DNA from: Saccoglossus kowalevskii
Lineage: Eukaryota > Hemichordata > Enteropneusta > Harrimaniidae
Direction: 5' to 3'
DNA: 60,079 bases
NCBI RefSeq assembly: GCF_000003605.2
Contig: NW_003105101.1
Span: forward strand, 116,983 to 177,061
This document shows, in pieces, positions 39,801 through 54,800 of the stretch; within the stretch, counting starts at the first letter, position 1; every line of letters begins with the position of its first letter. Under the pieces are notes generated by a model that saw only the letters and a list, made by a program, of their open reading frames with translations, did no database searches and was not told where the DNA came from. Made by a program: the position numbers and the translations under genes.

Positions 39801-42800
39801 ACTACAGATCTGGTCACGTGGCATTATCCGCGCCTATAACGAATCCACATATCTTATGTAGTGTTGTATAACTGTTCTTGTCTGCAGTACTCTATGCGTT
39901 TACATCACATCCCAAGCACGCTAATGCTCTAGGCAACATATTGGCGGAAATCTGAGTCATTATGTTTTCTGCACGATCTTACTGTAATCAGCGAACTAAT
40001 TTGAATTAATTCGAAAGATCAGTCACTTGGGACATGTTCGTGTCGACTCGTCTTTAATATATTAGTCACGTGATTAGTATATAACTGATAAAGCTTAGTG
40101 GCACAGAGATTAAGACATCAAAACACATTGGTGGCAGTCTTCACTAGATTGTTGTATAATAAAACACTCTCGCACCGCAACACCGACATACAGACAGGAA
40201 CACACATTCACACAAAAATTCGGCATACAACAACATGACAAAGGTCGCGTCATAAAATACTGCAAAAGAGCAATGGATTCCTCTCTTACTTAGAATTTGT
40301 TTAGTCTACGCCTGGTTTATCCCCTTATATCTGAAATGATAACATATTATGGCCTGTGGCAAAACGTGTTGTTATCATATCAGTGGCATTGTGGATTTTG
40401 ATGAATATTTTAATGATTCATGGAAATCATTAGGTAAGTATCCCCTTCTGTGCCGAGGGGCAGAAGTCACAATTGGGAGCACATTGCCAGACGATCGTAA
40501 TCACCATCTCACTGCTAGTTTAATATTTAATATTCAGAATATCTCGGATAACAGAGGATCGACTTTCAAATTAGAAGAACTATTATTTATTTAAATATGA
40601 TCGTTACTTAAATCCACGGATCATCTACTGCTAAATTGTGTCTATTATGTATTAGTCTGGCCTTGCGACTATTGTCTAAAAGAAGAACACGCTTCTAGAT
40701 GAAGTAATCATGTTTTATTTCCAACGTTCACATCCTTGTATCATAACACATCATGGTATTTATTTCAGTCATCAGCGCATGCGTCAGACGGCCATAGAGT
40801 GTCATTGTTTACAAACAAGCGTCTACCCATGAGCCTTTGCGTTTTTAGCGTGTGTTGTTATCGTCGCTTGGGACTCAATTCCAGGTGACGCCTCTCCCGC
40901 TTTAAGCGACGCCGACAAGGCCTGTGTTTGGAAACAAACTTGAATTCTAATGAGTAAACGCCATAAAACCAAATAGCCAATCAACGCGTGTCTTAGAAAG
41001 AGGGCACGGATAGTCTGCTCCCCTGTTATGAAAGGGAGGTACAATGAATGTGATAACTACCATGCGCCGTTAAGAGGCCAGGATGCAAGAGTATACTGTA
41101 ACAAGGAATTAAATAGTGGGTTGATGGAGACGGACATACAGACATACAGACAAATACGCATGTAAAATGTCTGACTTTTTTTTTTTCATCATTGTTCCTA
41201 TACAATCCGTATGTTCCTACCCGTCCTATTTATCGTTAGTACATTGTATGCGTGAACTTCTCAGTTTAAATGAAATCATCGGGTTAACGACCACCATCCT
41301 GATTTCATGAGGTGAGCAACGAACAAGACAACCACCGTCCTTGAAAACTGTTGTGAATTATGCAATATTTCCGGCTTTCTTCTTTTTGGCTGAACACATA
41401 CTCTCATACCAGAGAAGTGTTATGTTTACCAGAATTGAATAGTTAGTTTATCCAACATTCCAATGGTTTTACACTTGATTTACATGATTTATTAGTGCGT
41501 ATTTCTATTCCCGAAAGCGACAAGCTTTTCAATTTTATTCATAAACTGTAACTGGAAATAAAATTATCAAGAGCGGCAACTGACATTTGCTAACGTTCAG
41601 ATAATATCTACGACACAGCATAATACCGTGACTGCACTTTTCGTTGTCACCCAAGGATTGCTTATGATATATCGATAAAGTTGTTACGCCGGATCATGGC
41701 GAAGGGAAGTTAGATACGGCATTCGTAGGAATATATTAAAAAATGACAATGTAGATGCAATCTGTAAACACCATAGCTGCGAGAGAGGGTGATCGTCATC
41801 TAAACAGTTAGAATGTTTGACGTATCGACCTCCACGTCACGCCATAGTTGAATATTTTGGTTCCTATCGGTTTCACATTTGGATGTTTTGATTTGTTATA
41901 AGATTACGTCATATGCAGCATACCACGTTGCACATCGTAGATGAAAGATAATAAGAGTTATGTTATGGCAGAGACTCTATACAGAGATCTTTTTATTGTG
42001 TTCCACCAGACTTTTTATGCAGTCGCAATTCAGAAAAGAAAAAAGATCACATACTTTTTCTGTCTGAATACGTAGGCTCGTTCCAAGCTTTTTTTTGGGC
42101 CCTTGTGAACAAAAATTGAATTTTGCAGTAGATCTAACGCAATCAAGGTTAAACTCTACAAAGCTTCCGTGTGAATACAGAATATATGCAATAATTGTTG
42201 TTTTATAAAAAAAATTATCTTGAAAATGAAAATTTCCAACAGTCCGTGAAGGAACATCGGCATTAGAGGTAGGGGTAAAGATAAGGACCATCAGCTAGAA
42301 GACACACACGGATCACAATCCATTCTGATGTTTTTGAGATTACGCTTACAAAGACTCAAATAACGCAATATGCAAATTAGCTATCTAATATGCACGGTCG
42401 CGCCTCCAAGACTAATCATGTCTCTGTGATAACCCAAGGTGCTTATGTACCTAATTTGATTAAAACTCCTTAAAAAATATATGTTTTTGGGATTTTGCTT
42501 ACACTGACACAGACGGGGAGGGGGCTAAAATGCTCGCGAAGTCGTGATGTGTTAAGTAGATATATGGGGGAGGGCATTTTAGTAATTATAACACAGATAG
42601 TTAGGAATTTTGTTGAACAAAATGGCGGATAGGATGTTGCACTTAGCAACAGATGTCGCGTGAAAATAAACGCCACTAATGGTTGATCAGGTTACTATAA
42701 TGTTTATCTTTGATAAAACAATAGAATACACATAGTTGTTAAACATTACCACCAATGTGTACCAAAATATAACGGTTTGTACAGCGATATTTTTTTAATC

Positions 42801-45800
42801 CCCACAGAAACGACATCAATCGCTATGTTTTCGATGTGTTAGATGTTATTTTAAAGACACTGCCCAGCATAATAATACAATTAACAAACAAACAAGTCAT
42901 TCACTGTCTTGGCACACGGAGCTCCATACTGCACACAACCCCCATAAAACCCTGAACCACCCAACGCCGTTCTGTACTCATGCAGTACTGGGGAAATATG
43001 TTCACAGATATTATACACTAAGAATATTCGCATTAAAGTGTTCATAATAGAGAAAATAGCAACATATAAAATGAAGCAGAGCATCATGGGTATTGTCTAG
43101 TTAACCCACGTTAAAATCAGCTGTGATTGACCATTTTACATAAACGTCTACAATTTATAACACACATAATAATGCAAAGTACATTCCTTCATTCATAATT
43201 GGGATTAAAGTGGGAGGGTCGTCACCTGCGCACGCGCGGGAATTGAGTCTCAAGTGACGATAACACACACGCTAAAAACGCAAAGGCTCATGGGTAGACG
43301 CTTGTTTGTAAACAGTAACACGCTATGGCATGCGCAGGTAACGACTCCTCCGCTTTAATTATTTCATGGCAAAATGTTATGGTGTGAATGTATTCAAAGA
43401 CGGAATGTTAGTTTTCTGTCACTATTAAAAGGAATGGTTGAGCTTAATCCCATACAATAAGGCAAAATAATTTCACATTTTGTTTTTGGAGTAACTCACT
43501 GTTTCATGTGACTTTTTCGTCTGTTACATATCCAAGAACATATCACGTACAGAACATTTATACAACGTTGTGTTCTCTGGTGGAAAGTCAGTTGATGCGC
43601 ATTTTTAGGAGTTGCGCACTGACCAAACGTTCAATATCAGTGAATGACTTGTTTGTTTGTTCACAGTACTATAGTGCTAGACATTACATTTAATTGTTAG
43701 TCGCTACAGTGCATGTTATGATATCCCATTCGAATATGTAATGCTTCATTTGGTAAAATGGCGATTGTGAAAAATACATTTAAAGGGCGGCAGTTGTCGT
43801 GCCGCGTCCTGTTCGATGTGGGGCTCATAGCGACGTATACAACGCGTGTCAAATACATTGTTTATTTACATAAAATTCGACACGCGCTGCGCGACGACCA
43901 CTGCGCTTTAACGTAACATCGTGACTCGATTAATATTTGACTGAATTTCCCGCTTCTTAGTAACGGTGCATGACAGCATGGTGTGGTATTTTTTACAAAC
44001 TTGTAGTACTAGTAACACCAAACATCATGACGACAGATATGAAACCGTACTTGATAATGGACAGCTGAGGACAGTGTGTATTCGCGATGCATTAAAGTGG
44101 TTTGTTTAACAATATTGTTTTAGTACTGATGTAAAAGTTCCATTATCATATGTGGTTACCCATCACTTAACAAAATACTATTTCTAAAAATGGTAAATAC
44201 GAAGGAATAGCTTTTTGAAAAGTCACATTTGAGGCGTGTTTTGGGAACCCCTGTGTACTCTGATATCAAGTCTAAGTGGTCTTTGCTGATTGCATAAAAG
44301 AAATTAAAATAAGAATGACCAAAAGTTCAACAGAATAACCACCATGCTAAGCCGTCTGTTGGGAGGGGGGGACTCCGGAATGTACACTCTATTACGCAGC
44401 AATGAACACACATATTCGAGCAAGAGGAAAACGTGATTTTGACAATTGTTCAGAATTTCCACCCTGCTCTAGAAACACAGTGGTCCTAATTGACGTGGTT
44501 TCTTTTGAAATGATGTTGTTTTAACAACATTTACTAACATAACGCATGTGGTTCTATATAGTTATCTAAATTGAATATAAATCAGATATGTTGAATTGAG
44601 CACTTTCCGTCCCACTACTCGATTGGTAATAATAACGCCGAACAAAGATCATTGCGGGCGACCTTCATTCGTGTCTAAAGCAACAATATCATTGAATCAA
44701 GTCAATTTATTTCATTATTTGTACATTGTATTGTTATTTTACTTTCCGGCATTTATACATTCCGAGTCAGTTTTCTGTCGTTCTGGTTCCGCTGTTCCGG
44801 TAATTGTTGACAACTCGGCATTGTTCACAACAGGTTTTTATTTTGATTGCATAGCAATATTTGCAAAGGAATCTATTTACTCTGTTATAGTTTTATCTAA
44901 TTTCTTCACTCGAGAACCTAAACGTAAATTCTACAAAGCCACTAACAGCTTGAAAAACACATTTGGTAAACATTCGGTTATTGTGAACTTCGTTTAAATT
45001 GACGTCAATGCAGTTCACTGACCTTTCTCACAAATAAGGCAAGTATACATCAGTACACATCCTATGAGCCCGGGGACGAGCCTGAAGCTATTCCGTGCAC
45101 ACAAGGAACGATCCTGCGACTGTGGCTATCCCATGCACATCTGGAACGAGCCTGGGGCTATCCAATATACACCGGGAACGAGCCCGGGGGTTATCCAATA
45201 TACACCGCGAACGAGCCTGGGGCTACCCAATATACACCGGGAACGAGCCTGGGGCTATCCAATATACACCGGGAACAGCTTGGGGCTATTTGGCGAACGA
45301 GTCTAATGCCATCTTGTGTGCGTACTAGTAGATTGCGTAGTTCCCCAAGCAGACAAGTCACGACTCAATACCTCCGTTCTGTTTGCATATCCCACCGGGA
45401 ATGGTAATGCTTACATTAACACGTACCACGCGTGATATACGGCTAATAACAACCTTCTCTGGGCATTTCAAGTTTCAACACAGAATTCATACGGAATAAG
45501 ACAAGCACGATCGCGATTATCGTCGTACAAATCATGCACGCGTTCTCCCATTATGATCTATACTGTATACCGGGAGAGAAGCTTTCCGGGAAAATCATTG
45601 GGATGTGCCACAGGCACCCCCAGATCCCCATCCTTTTCAGGACAGCACAAAATGGGAAAACCAAAACCTCTTTCAAGGCATGTTTAACTGAATGATTGTA
45701 TATGGTTCACTAACCTGTCTCACAATTCACATTATATATTTTCTGAAAGCATATTATGTGTTTTTTTAGGGGCTTATTATGTTATGCATTTAATGAAAAC

Positions 45801-48800
45801 TCATCATATTATTACTTGTTGAAAGATTAACATATTATATATTTTCTAAAAGCTTATTACGTTATGAATTTTCTACAAAAAATAGCATGTTATGTATTTT
45901 CTGAAAGCTTATCGAGTTGTTATGTACTCTAATCATACTGTTATGTATTTTCTAAAAACTATGTTATGTAATTTTCTTATAATCGTGAAACATTCTAGTC
46001 AAGTGGTATATTTCTGATTTTTAATCGTGCTTTTTTTTAACTCTGGTAGATTATTGTCTAGACTAGCCCATACATAACAATATTATTGTTGTATATGATA
46101 ATATGACATCATAAGTGATGCGGTCTATCATTCGCGTCGAATCAAAATTTGAATAGAAATTATTATATAATAAAACAAACAAAAAATACCACAGACAGAC
46201 CAGCCTACGCGGCAGATTGAATTTATTTGAATATGTACTCTGAAAGTCAAACGCCATTACGATGTAACAAAAAGTTTACCTAGTGTGTCCAATAATTGTA
46301 ATAACATGTCAGGTCGGTGACACGGGGTAATGGTTATTCGGTGTACATATCACACCGGGGACTTGACTCAGTTGACATCTGACGAATTTAATTTGAAATA
46401 AATTGTCTGATGAAATTCATCAACCAGATGGTAATAATTAGCCATTCCAGAGAATGTTAATTATCAAGTTCTGATTTGTCGCAGTGCGATGAGACAATTG
46501 ATTAACGCTAGCGAGTATTTAAATCAACTTATACGCCATAAATTAGACCACCACTAAACCGTGATTTGCGATTTATTAATATTTAATCCAAATTTGCATC
46601 TTTTAGGGTTATAAAAAGAGTAAAATAACCTGTTAGCTGTACCATACATAACCTTCTTACAGTTATGATTCGTATTATGTTATTTCTACCTTGAATTTAA
46701 TTCAATTAAACTTAATTAAAACGCAACCCTGTATAAAGTTGCAATCTAATTTGATTTTAATTAAATTCCATTCCTATTTAGGATTGAAACTTGATCCTAA
46801 ATCATAAATCGCAAATCGTGTTAAGGTGATGACCGATAAAGACAATACGCTGCTGATGGGGGAGGAGATTCTTGCTTAGAACCACCGAGAACAACTCTAT
46901 CGTATAATTACAATGCAGTACAATAACGTCACGTCCTGGCAGTGGTTTAAATAATATGTTATCACTTACCATGAATTATTAGAATGTAAAAATTACATTA
47001 CGTGTGGTAAAAGTGAATAAATAGATAATACATCTGTCACCGTAACGCCGTAAGTTACAGCGTGACGTGTTATTGCACTGGGTATTTTCATCCTATCATA
47101 TTAGGAAATGCGAATTCCAAATATGGAACGATTACGCGCATAAGCGTCCTCTAATAATAAAAACAAACATGGTAGCCTCCAGAGTTGTGTCGATACTCCG
47201 CTGTTCTTTCTTCGTGCATACTTTGCAGTATCCTCGTAATAACTTCATAGTATGTATGATTATTCACCTCACCAGTCGTACTGATTTAAGCACACGGTGT
47301 TTCGGATAGTATAACAGAACCAAGCGTTTTCTGTTTCATGTAGCTGTACCATGTACAGCAACACGTGTTTTTTGTGTCCGAGAAAGTCATCAAATTTATT
47401 TCAGGCTCGTTCGCAGCGACTAAAGTGGACCACCAAATTGATCACACCGCAATTGTGCAGCTAAATGTTGGCTGTGACGTAGCAGGAATTTCTTAAAAGT
47501 TTGTGTGAATGTAGTATGTGCATGAATCAACCTCGAACGGACCTACTCATCACTGGTGTAAGTACTAGTAAACAAATTATACGGTGCATTTTGGATAGAT
47601 TTATGACGCAATATATATATATTCCTTATTGATTTGTTTCATAACAGCTGACTGTCCTAGCACCCAATGGTCACCCATTCACAGCATAACGAACCACACT
47701 ACAGAATATTAATGAGTTTCAAGAAAGTTTGGGGGTTATATTCAATAATTGCTAGAAATTGACATACTTGACTTTTGACCTACATACTTTCCGCTATATC
47801 GTAGTATTGACAGATTGGAGATTATATACAAAAGGCGGCAAGCACGGTGTTTCATGTCAAGCCTTGAACACACATCACAATGCAATTTTAAAAATCCAGG
47901 CTAATTAACAGAAGTGGTTATATTTAATAATTGAATTTATCAGGATGAATGAAATATTTAAAATTTCACGTTGAATATCGAATGACAATCGATTGGTTGA
48001 CGAGAATGTAGCGAGAATGTAGTGATATGTACAAACATTCACGCTCGAGATATATATGCGTATATAATACATAATATAACTATTATTACATGTACATTAT
48101 TTTGTGTATAATATATAGACTGTTTTTTAAGATTACCTCATACCAGGCTACTCCTACAGCGGAGAACATATTACGAAAATGATGTCGTTCACTTTGTGGG
48201 TATTTGAACACGCGTTAGATATGTATATGATTATAATTTCCAATCTGATTTCAATCTTTTTTTTTTCAAGTAAATAAATAAAATATATAATTTAATACGT
48301 AAAAAACAATGAATAAATAAATAAATAAATAAATAAATAAAATAAAACTAGGATTTTAATTTAATCAAATTGTAATGATTTACATTCCAATTACATTTGT
48401 CCTGAAGCTTTCCTAGATATGGGTCAACTTTTTCAGGAAAAATATTTCTAAAGATAGGTAGATTTCGATAAACTGAAAAAGTAGTGTTGGGGTAGTCAAA
48501 TTTTGAAAAATTTCCTGATATAAAGAACACGTTACACTTCCCCACTTATAACAAACCCCAATGAATTACGTGCTTCATTGTGTAATGAACACTTTACTAT
48601 ATATAACAATCTAATTGTATGTTCCCATATGAGTTTGTTAAAACGTTCTACAGTGAATTGTTCTATTGTTACAAGAATTCTAAAGTTGTATATTTCTAAA
48701 GAAGTTTATTATAATACTGCAATGCCTAACTCACTACCAGACACGATGCATCATATAGCATATTATGGTGCTTGGTAAACCCATTAAACTAAACACCTAC

Positions 48801-51800
48801 AGTAAGCACATACCACTAATACATAATGATAATTGCCTTTAAGATGGCGTACACCGACCAAGACAAAAGAACATCGTGTTTCAATTTCTGAATTTCTAAT
48901 AAACAGCGGCGCAGGTGAAATGAACAATGCATGTCAATATATATGGATATATTAATTGGGTTGGCATGTACTTTTTGATTAAAACACGAGCTGGGCAGAA
49001 CGGCAATTGTGTGCAACCGGTACTCGCACAGATGGAAAACATGTTTCTTTAATCTAAAATCTCGTACTCGATCGGGTCAGTACGAGTAATGAACTGAACA
49101 GAGATTATAGGGAGACTAATGTTTTGGGGTTAGGGTGACCGATTTTTGTGCAAGCATCTTGCGGAGGGCTACAGTACCCGAATAGGGGAGAGCTACAAGA
49201 ATCTGTGTACACATGCATGCACCATTTCATTGCAAGCATTTGATTGTATGAAAATTTGATATTTGCACCCTTAATGATTTTCTCTTTATTTGTATTCAAT
49301 ATGTTTGTCAATATTTACTAATGTCTTTGAATCATCAGTGTTTTCATGCGTGAAAGCAATTTCAACTGTTACAAACACTACAAATCGTTTAACTTAATTA
49401 AACATATCAATTCTTGTATTAGTCAGAAGGGTTTCCATTAAAATACAAGTGGCGTACAATACTATCAAAATAAGGGACTTGCTCATGTTACAACATGGTG
49501 TTTTGAAATAAAAATATACGTGTGTGTATATCTATAAATTTAAATGCAAATCAATGTCGATAACTACAAATCAAAAACGCCATAATCTTGCCGGTCGAGT
49601 GTTGGAAACTTTCACGTATAACCTTAGGAAATTTATATTTTTTAATGAGTTAAATTTCAATATTACTCGAGTTTGAGTTAGTGGATGGATACACGAGTTT
49701 AACTCTTATTCAAAAATGAACAATTTAACTTTCTGTGTTGATTTTATGTTATATATGAAGTTGAAGTTATTAGAAATTAATATTAATGTTTCGTCTTGGA
49801 CACTTAGTTCTCTTATATCTCTTAATTCAAATGGCGCATGTTGGATAATCAGAATGTATTGAGAATGTAGCTGCATGGATTCACACTAACGACTTGTATG
49901 TGACACAAACACGTGTCTGATTATTTGTGTCAGCACCGAGACTTACGGTGTGTCGTTGTTGAGTAAGTGTATACAGACTAACCATTAACACCCAGTCTCG
50001 TTGTTAGGCGCAGTCTGTGTTAAAACAACGTTTCCCGTGGATATACGTAGCATGCTGCAGAAAGGGCAAACTTAATAGACTTTAACTTATCTGGAAAATT
50101 GGTGAAAATGTTGATGTACTTTGTGAGCAAGGCTACATGACATCATACAGAAAACATCTACAGATGGCAATTCTATTCAGGGAGATAATTCAGCATTATT
50201 ATGTCCCACTAAGTAAGTGAAAATTACAACTATCCATCAACGTCATACACCATACCTTGGTTTTATAGAATCGGCACTCTGAGACGAGGCTAGAGTCACG
50301 TGACTTTAATTAAAACCAGGCAATACACATTCTTCGTAAGTCTGTCATTTCCGTGACGAAGTGCTTCTAGTACGTAAATTCTATTTTAAATAACCATCGA
50401 CCACAAAACACAAACACAAGTTCTGTTTGAACTACATTGCTAATATTTATGTAATTTTGACGTCACGGGCGCGTTTTGTCGCTGGAGAGCGCGACTTATT
50501 AAAAAGGGTTGTTATCACAGTTTAATCTACGTTTAGCATTCCAAGGTTGCCAAGTTATACGCTCACATACAACTGTCTAAACCAATTTGATCTCATTTCT
50601 GAAAGCGGGATGCCATGTAATCTCCTAGTGGGATTCAGCTGCTTTGTGCATCAAAATAAAACGCAATACTCGCCTGCTGAGCCTAGCGTTCAAACCTATC
50701 ACATACCAATTACACGGACTCGCTTTGTTTGGACCCATACGAGATCCGCGATATAACCGGGGATATAACCAGCTGGGATGCCATTCCAAGCGTTCTCGGT
50801 CACTAAAACAACAATCAGTGAGAGAGAGAGTGTCTTCGTAATCTTCATTTGTATTACACACTGTGTACATGGCCACCATGTCGATTAGAACACGAGTTTG
50901 CCAGCGACAACAATATGCGATCAGCGAGCAATACTCATTGACGAATGTATCTCGTGTGTGGACACACTTATATACTGATCAGATGTGTAATAGTAGTAAC
51001 CTTAGCCTAAGGCGCCGACGCATATAAATACCTCGGCCCATGCAGAAACACTGGTTAATTACAACTATGGTAGCGCAATTTCAAATTGATGCCTCTTCAT
51101 TGTTTGACCGTGACCTGCCAAAAGATTAGTGACTGTGATACAACTTGTCAGGGTCAGTAATTCAACAAATATGTGACACTGGCATAAATGTTGACACCAA
51201 ATGATAATGACATGATGGTGTGGCTGGGCGGTATTATTTGAATAAACAGTGTTAAATATTGTCGTACATATTTGGTCTCATTCGTCGTACACAAAATTAA
51301 ATATGGAATTAAAAATGCACATGCGCAAACGCTTTAAAGGGCGGCAGTCGTCGTGCCGCATCCTGTTCGATGTGGGACTTATAGCGACGTATACAACGCG
51401 TGTAAAATACATTGTTTATTTACATGAAATTCGAACACGCGCTGCGCGACGACCACCGCGCTTTAAATTACATTGCAATAGCACGCACCAATAATATAAT
51501 TACATATCTAGGAAAAAAACTAAAGTAGGATGAAGAGTAACCACAATTACAGTTAAAATGCATAGTGGCATTAGAACAGTGCTGTTTTAATGATTAAAAC
51601 AGTAGCGGTGTCTACCGTAACTCTGCTCCACTGAATTACGTAACAGACCCTGACGGGGCAATGTGCCCATGCGACCAGAATTCCGTAAATCAATTCAGAA
51701 CGCATGGGTGTCATTGAATCTTCCACACAAACAGTGCAAACGCTGAATAGAACACGATGTTAAAACAGACACAAATTAGTATTGATGACCATCATGGTGT

Positions 51801-54800
51801 ATAGATTTCGCGTAATTTACGGTCTAACCTTGAAATTGAAGCTGTCGCGTGAGGATGAAATTTACAGTAATCAGAACAGTTTCCATTAGAGGGTCGAACA
51901 CAGTACGTAAAATCGTCATCACTACATTGGTAATATATATTCTATATATGTTGCCCTTCCCATAACAAAAAAGCACCGAAAGAAGTACTTTGCCATAACA
52001 AACTGAAAATTATATATTATAAAAAATGAACAGTTTACTTTCAACTTCATTTCCTAGCGTCCCAGTTTGGTTTATATTAGAATCAATGTTGAATAATTGT
52101 TCCAATTCACATTGAAGGGAAAGATATATTTTCACACACAAAAAATAACCATAAAGACAAAAACAGTATTCAAGGGAAAACATTTGCAAACAAAACAAAG
52201 CATAAATAAAATACCTATAGCAGTGTTCGTTTGTTTAATCATTCAAAAAACTCATTTGTGACATACTAGATAAATTCAGATTTGTTAATTAGCTATTGTG
52301 ATTCATCTAAGTTTAAAGAAGTGTTTTCGATTGATATTTGATACTGATTTCACAACATACTAGACATATCTACACTCCGGTCAAGGTAAAGCACACTCGA
52401 TCTATTTGATCTATACATGCCTTGGAAAGAGATAAACCGCTAAATATGGAACAATAACAAAAACACTTTTATTCACGACAATCATAATATCGGCAAGTTC
52501 TAATGACAGTTATTAATGCGTCAGATGTGTGCGTCCGCTGATACTCGTAGTGACATCAATTATGACGTCATGTTAGGTGTCCAGACGCAGTGATATGGTA
52601 CAATCCTATCACGCCATCTGCGTCATTCATATTCCTTTTAGTGTACAAATCACCAAGAGTCATAACTGTACCTAGCATTCATGTATGTATATTTCATGAT
52701 TACTACCAAACAATTGTGTTTTACTTTGTTAAAATAAAAGCTGAACGTGACAATATGGACTACAGCACCGGTTCAGTTCAGTATTACATGATAGTGGATT
52801 GTTACTACGGTTCCCCAGTCCCCATTTTTCGTCAAGGGTCAAACATATCGATTTCCCGGGATGCTGAACATGCATGGTATGGTTATACACAATTTATCCT
52901 GAAAAAATATCGCACGACAATTATTTGTTGATGATATCACATCGTGTTTTAATTAACGAAGTAATTATGACTACATCGTGTTCAGATCTATTGTAAAATA
53001 ATTTATTTTAGCTGTAATTTATTTATTTGAATGTAAAATAAAGGAAAAAAGGTATATTCGCTGGATTTTATTTTCTATGAATCATTCCTTCAGCGAAAAT
53101 AGTGAAAATTAATTCCAATCGAAAATAAAGTATTTCACAGTATTTTCCTGATGTGGCGTGTAATAACTTGAATGGCACACAGTAGTAACCCTGGTTATGT
53201 ATAGGATCTAGGCTGTTCTTTTTTCTTCGAGTAAATAATATTCTACTTTTTCCAAATATGTATTGTGTTTTATAAATGTATTTGATTGTATCATTAAACA
53301 AATGATGTCCAAACTCTATGCTAGTTCTATAAATAATATCCGGGGATTCCTCGTGTAACGTAAGCAACGAATTGATCGTTATTATAGCCAGTTCAGACGT
53401 TAACGAGATGTCGGGTTTGATTGTAAACGGCGGAACGTTGGTCGAATCAGCGGTTAAATTACTCACGCTTTAGTGGGTAATCACGAACAATAACATAGAA
53501 CAACACGAAGTATTCACATAAAGCATCGCGAACTGACAGTGACCGTTTTATTGGTTTATTCCTCAACTCCTGAGAGCGAGTTTATTTGTAGTTAGGCCAG
53601 ACTTTTTTTATCCTTTGTTTCGCAAACCCTCCAAATGAACAGGAGCCGAAAATGAAATAAAAATTAAATTTTATTTCAGCGTAATTTCTCGCGCCCGCCG
53701 ACTTGTAAGTGCAAAATATTGCTAAAAAAACTTGTTTTTATTTTCATTTTTTTCGCCCGACGCATAACAAACCCAAGTTACATTTTCGTGGGAGTATCAT
53801 GATCAAAGTACCGAAGTCTCCAGCAGATGAGAAACAAGGTTATACATGGAATAAAATTGTATTTCATTTCTTCTCTCCGATCAATGATCTCACTTACAAT
53901 TCTTTGAGAATCACACAAATCTAATGGGAAAAAAAGAACCAATTTGTTTTCCGCCCTCCTCAATAAATTTTTCTTATAAAAACTCGAGAAACAAGGAATA
54001 AAAAAGTCTGGCTTATGATGTTGGCTATCGCCGCCGTGTCTGCCATGGGAGATTGCATGATGAGAGTGAAAAGTCTTTTGATCAGTAAAATAATTTTCGA
54101 AAAGTGAAAACTATAGTGACTGTGAAATAAAGGTTGGTTTTAAATATTAAATATCATGGAATCTGGATAAAATAATGAAAGGAAATTGAACTGGTATACA
54201 ATGTACTACATGTAGTTTATCTCATTCTGGCTCAGTGATAAAAGCAGGCACACTGGCTGGTTTGCACTGAATTGAACAGTGCTTGCTGTCTTTTTCTTTT
54301 CTTTTTTTATTATTATTATGAGTTAATTTCATGGGCATATCGAAAATGAAAACATTTTTGGGGGGAAACAAGAGTCAAAGAAGCCACGGTATGATTTTTC
54401 ACTTGTTTTGCAGCCATACATGCCATTACACGCCATCTGTCTGATTCCCACAATGCATTATGACGTTTATAATACCGGAAGCGCTCGAGCGAATCCATTT
54501 ACAAGTACATGATTTCTGACACACTGTAATATAATATGAATCCTGATTCAAATTCATGCTGATTACAGATTACTGTTTGATTTTAGAGTTGGTTAGATCG
54601 TATTTTCACGATTCTATGTGAGAAATATGAAGATAATTCCCAATATTTGCGATATAAATCGTTCGTTTTTGTATTGGCTGGAAAAGCCAGTGTCAGACGA
54701 TAAAAAATACAAAGTGTAGCGTTCGTCGGTTTGATTGTTTACTATAATGCGAATCCATTTCACCGATACAGATCTCATTTCCTGTAACAATTGAACAAAC

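Noticed and set aside
41977-42291. 104-codon minus-strand open frame
   Set aside because: No domain seen; phases would not fit the receptor.
44596-44997. 133-codon plus-strand open frame with a hydrophobic stretch
   Set aside because: By a hand estimate about one ORF of this size is expected by chance in 60 kb at this base composition; no recognisable domain and no ATG at the start.
52590-52931. 113-codon plus-strand open frame
   Set aside because: No family recognised, no splice signals in phase, length compatible with chance in AT-rich DNA.
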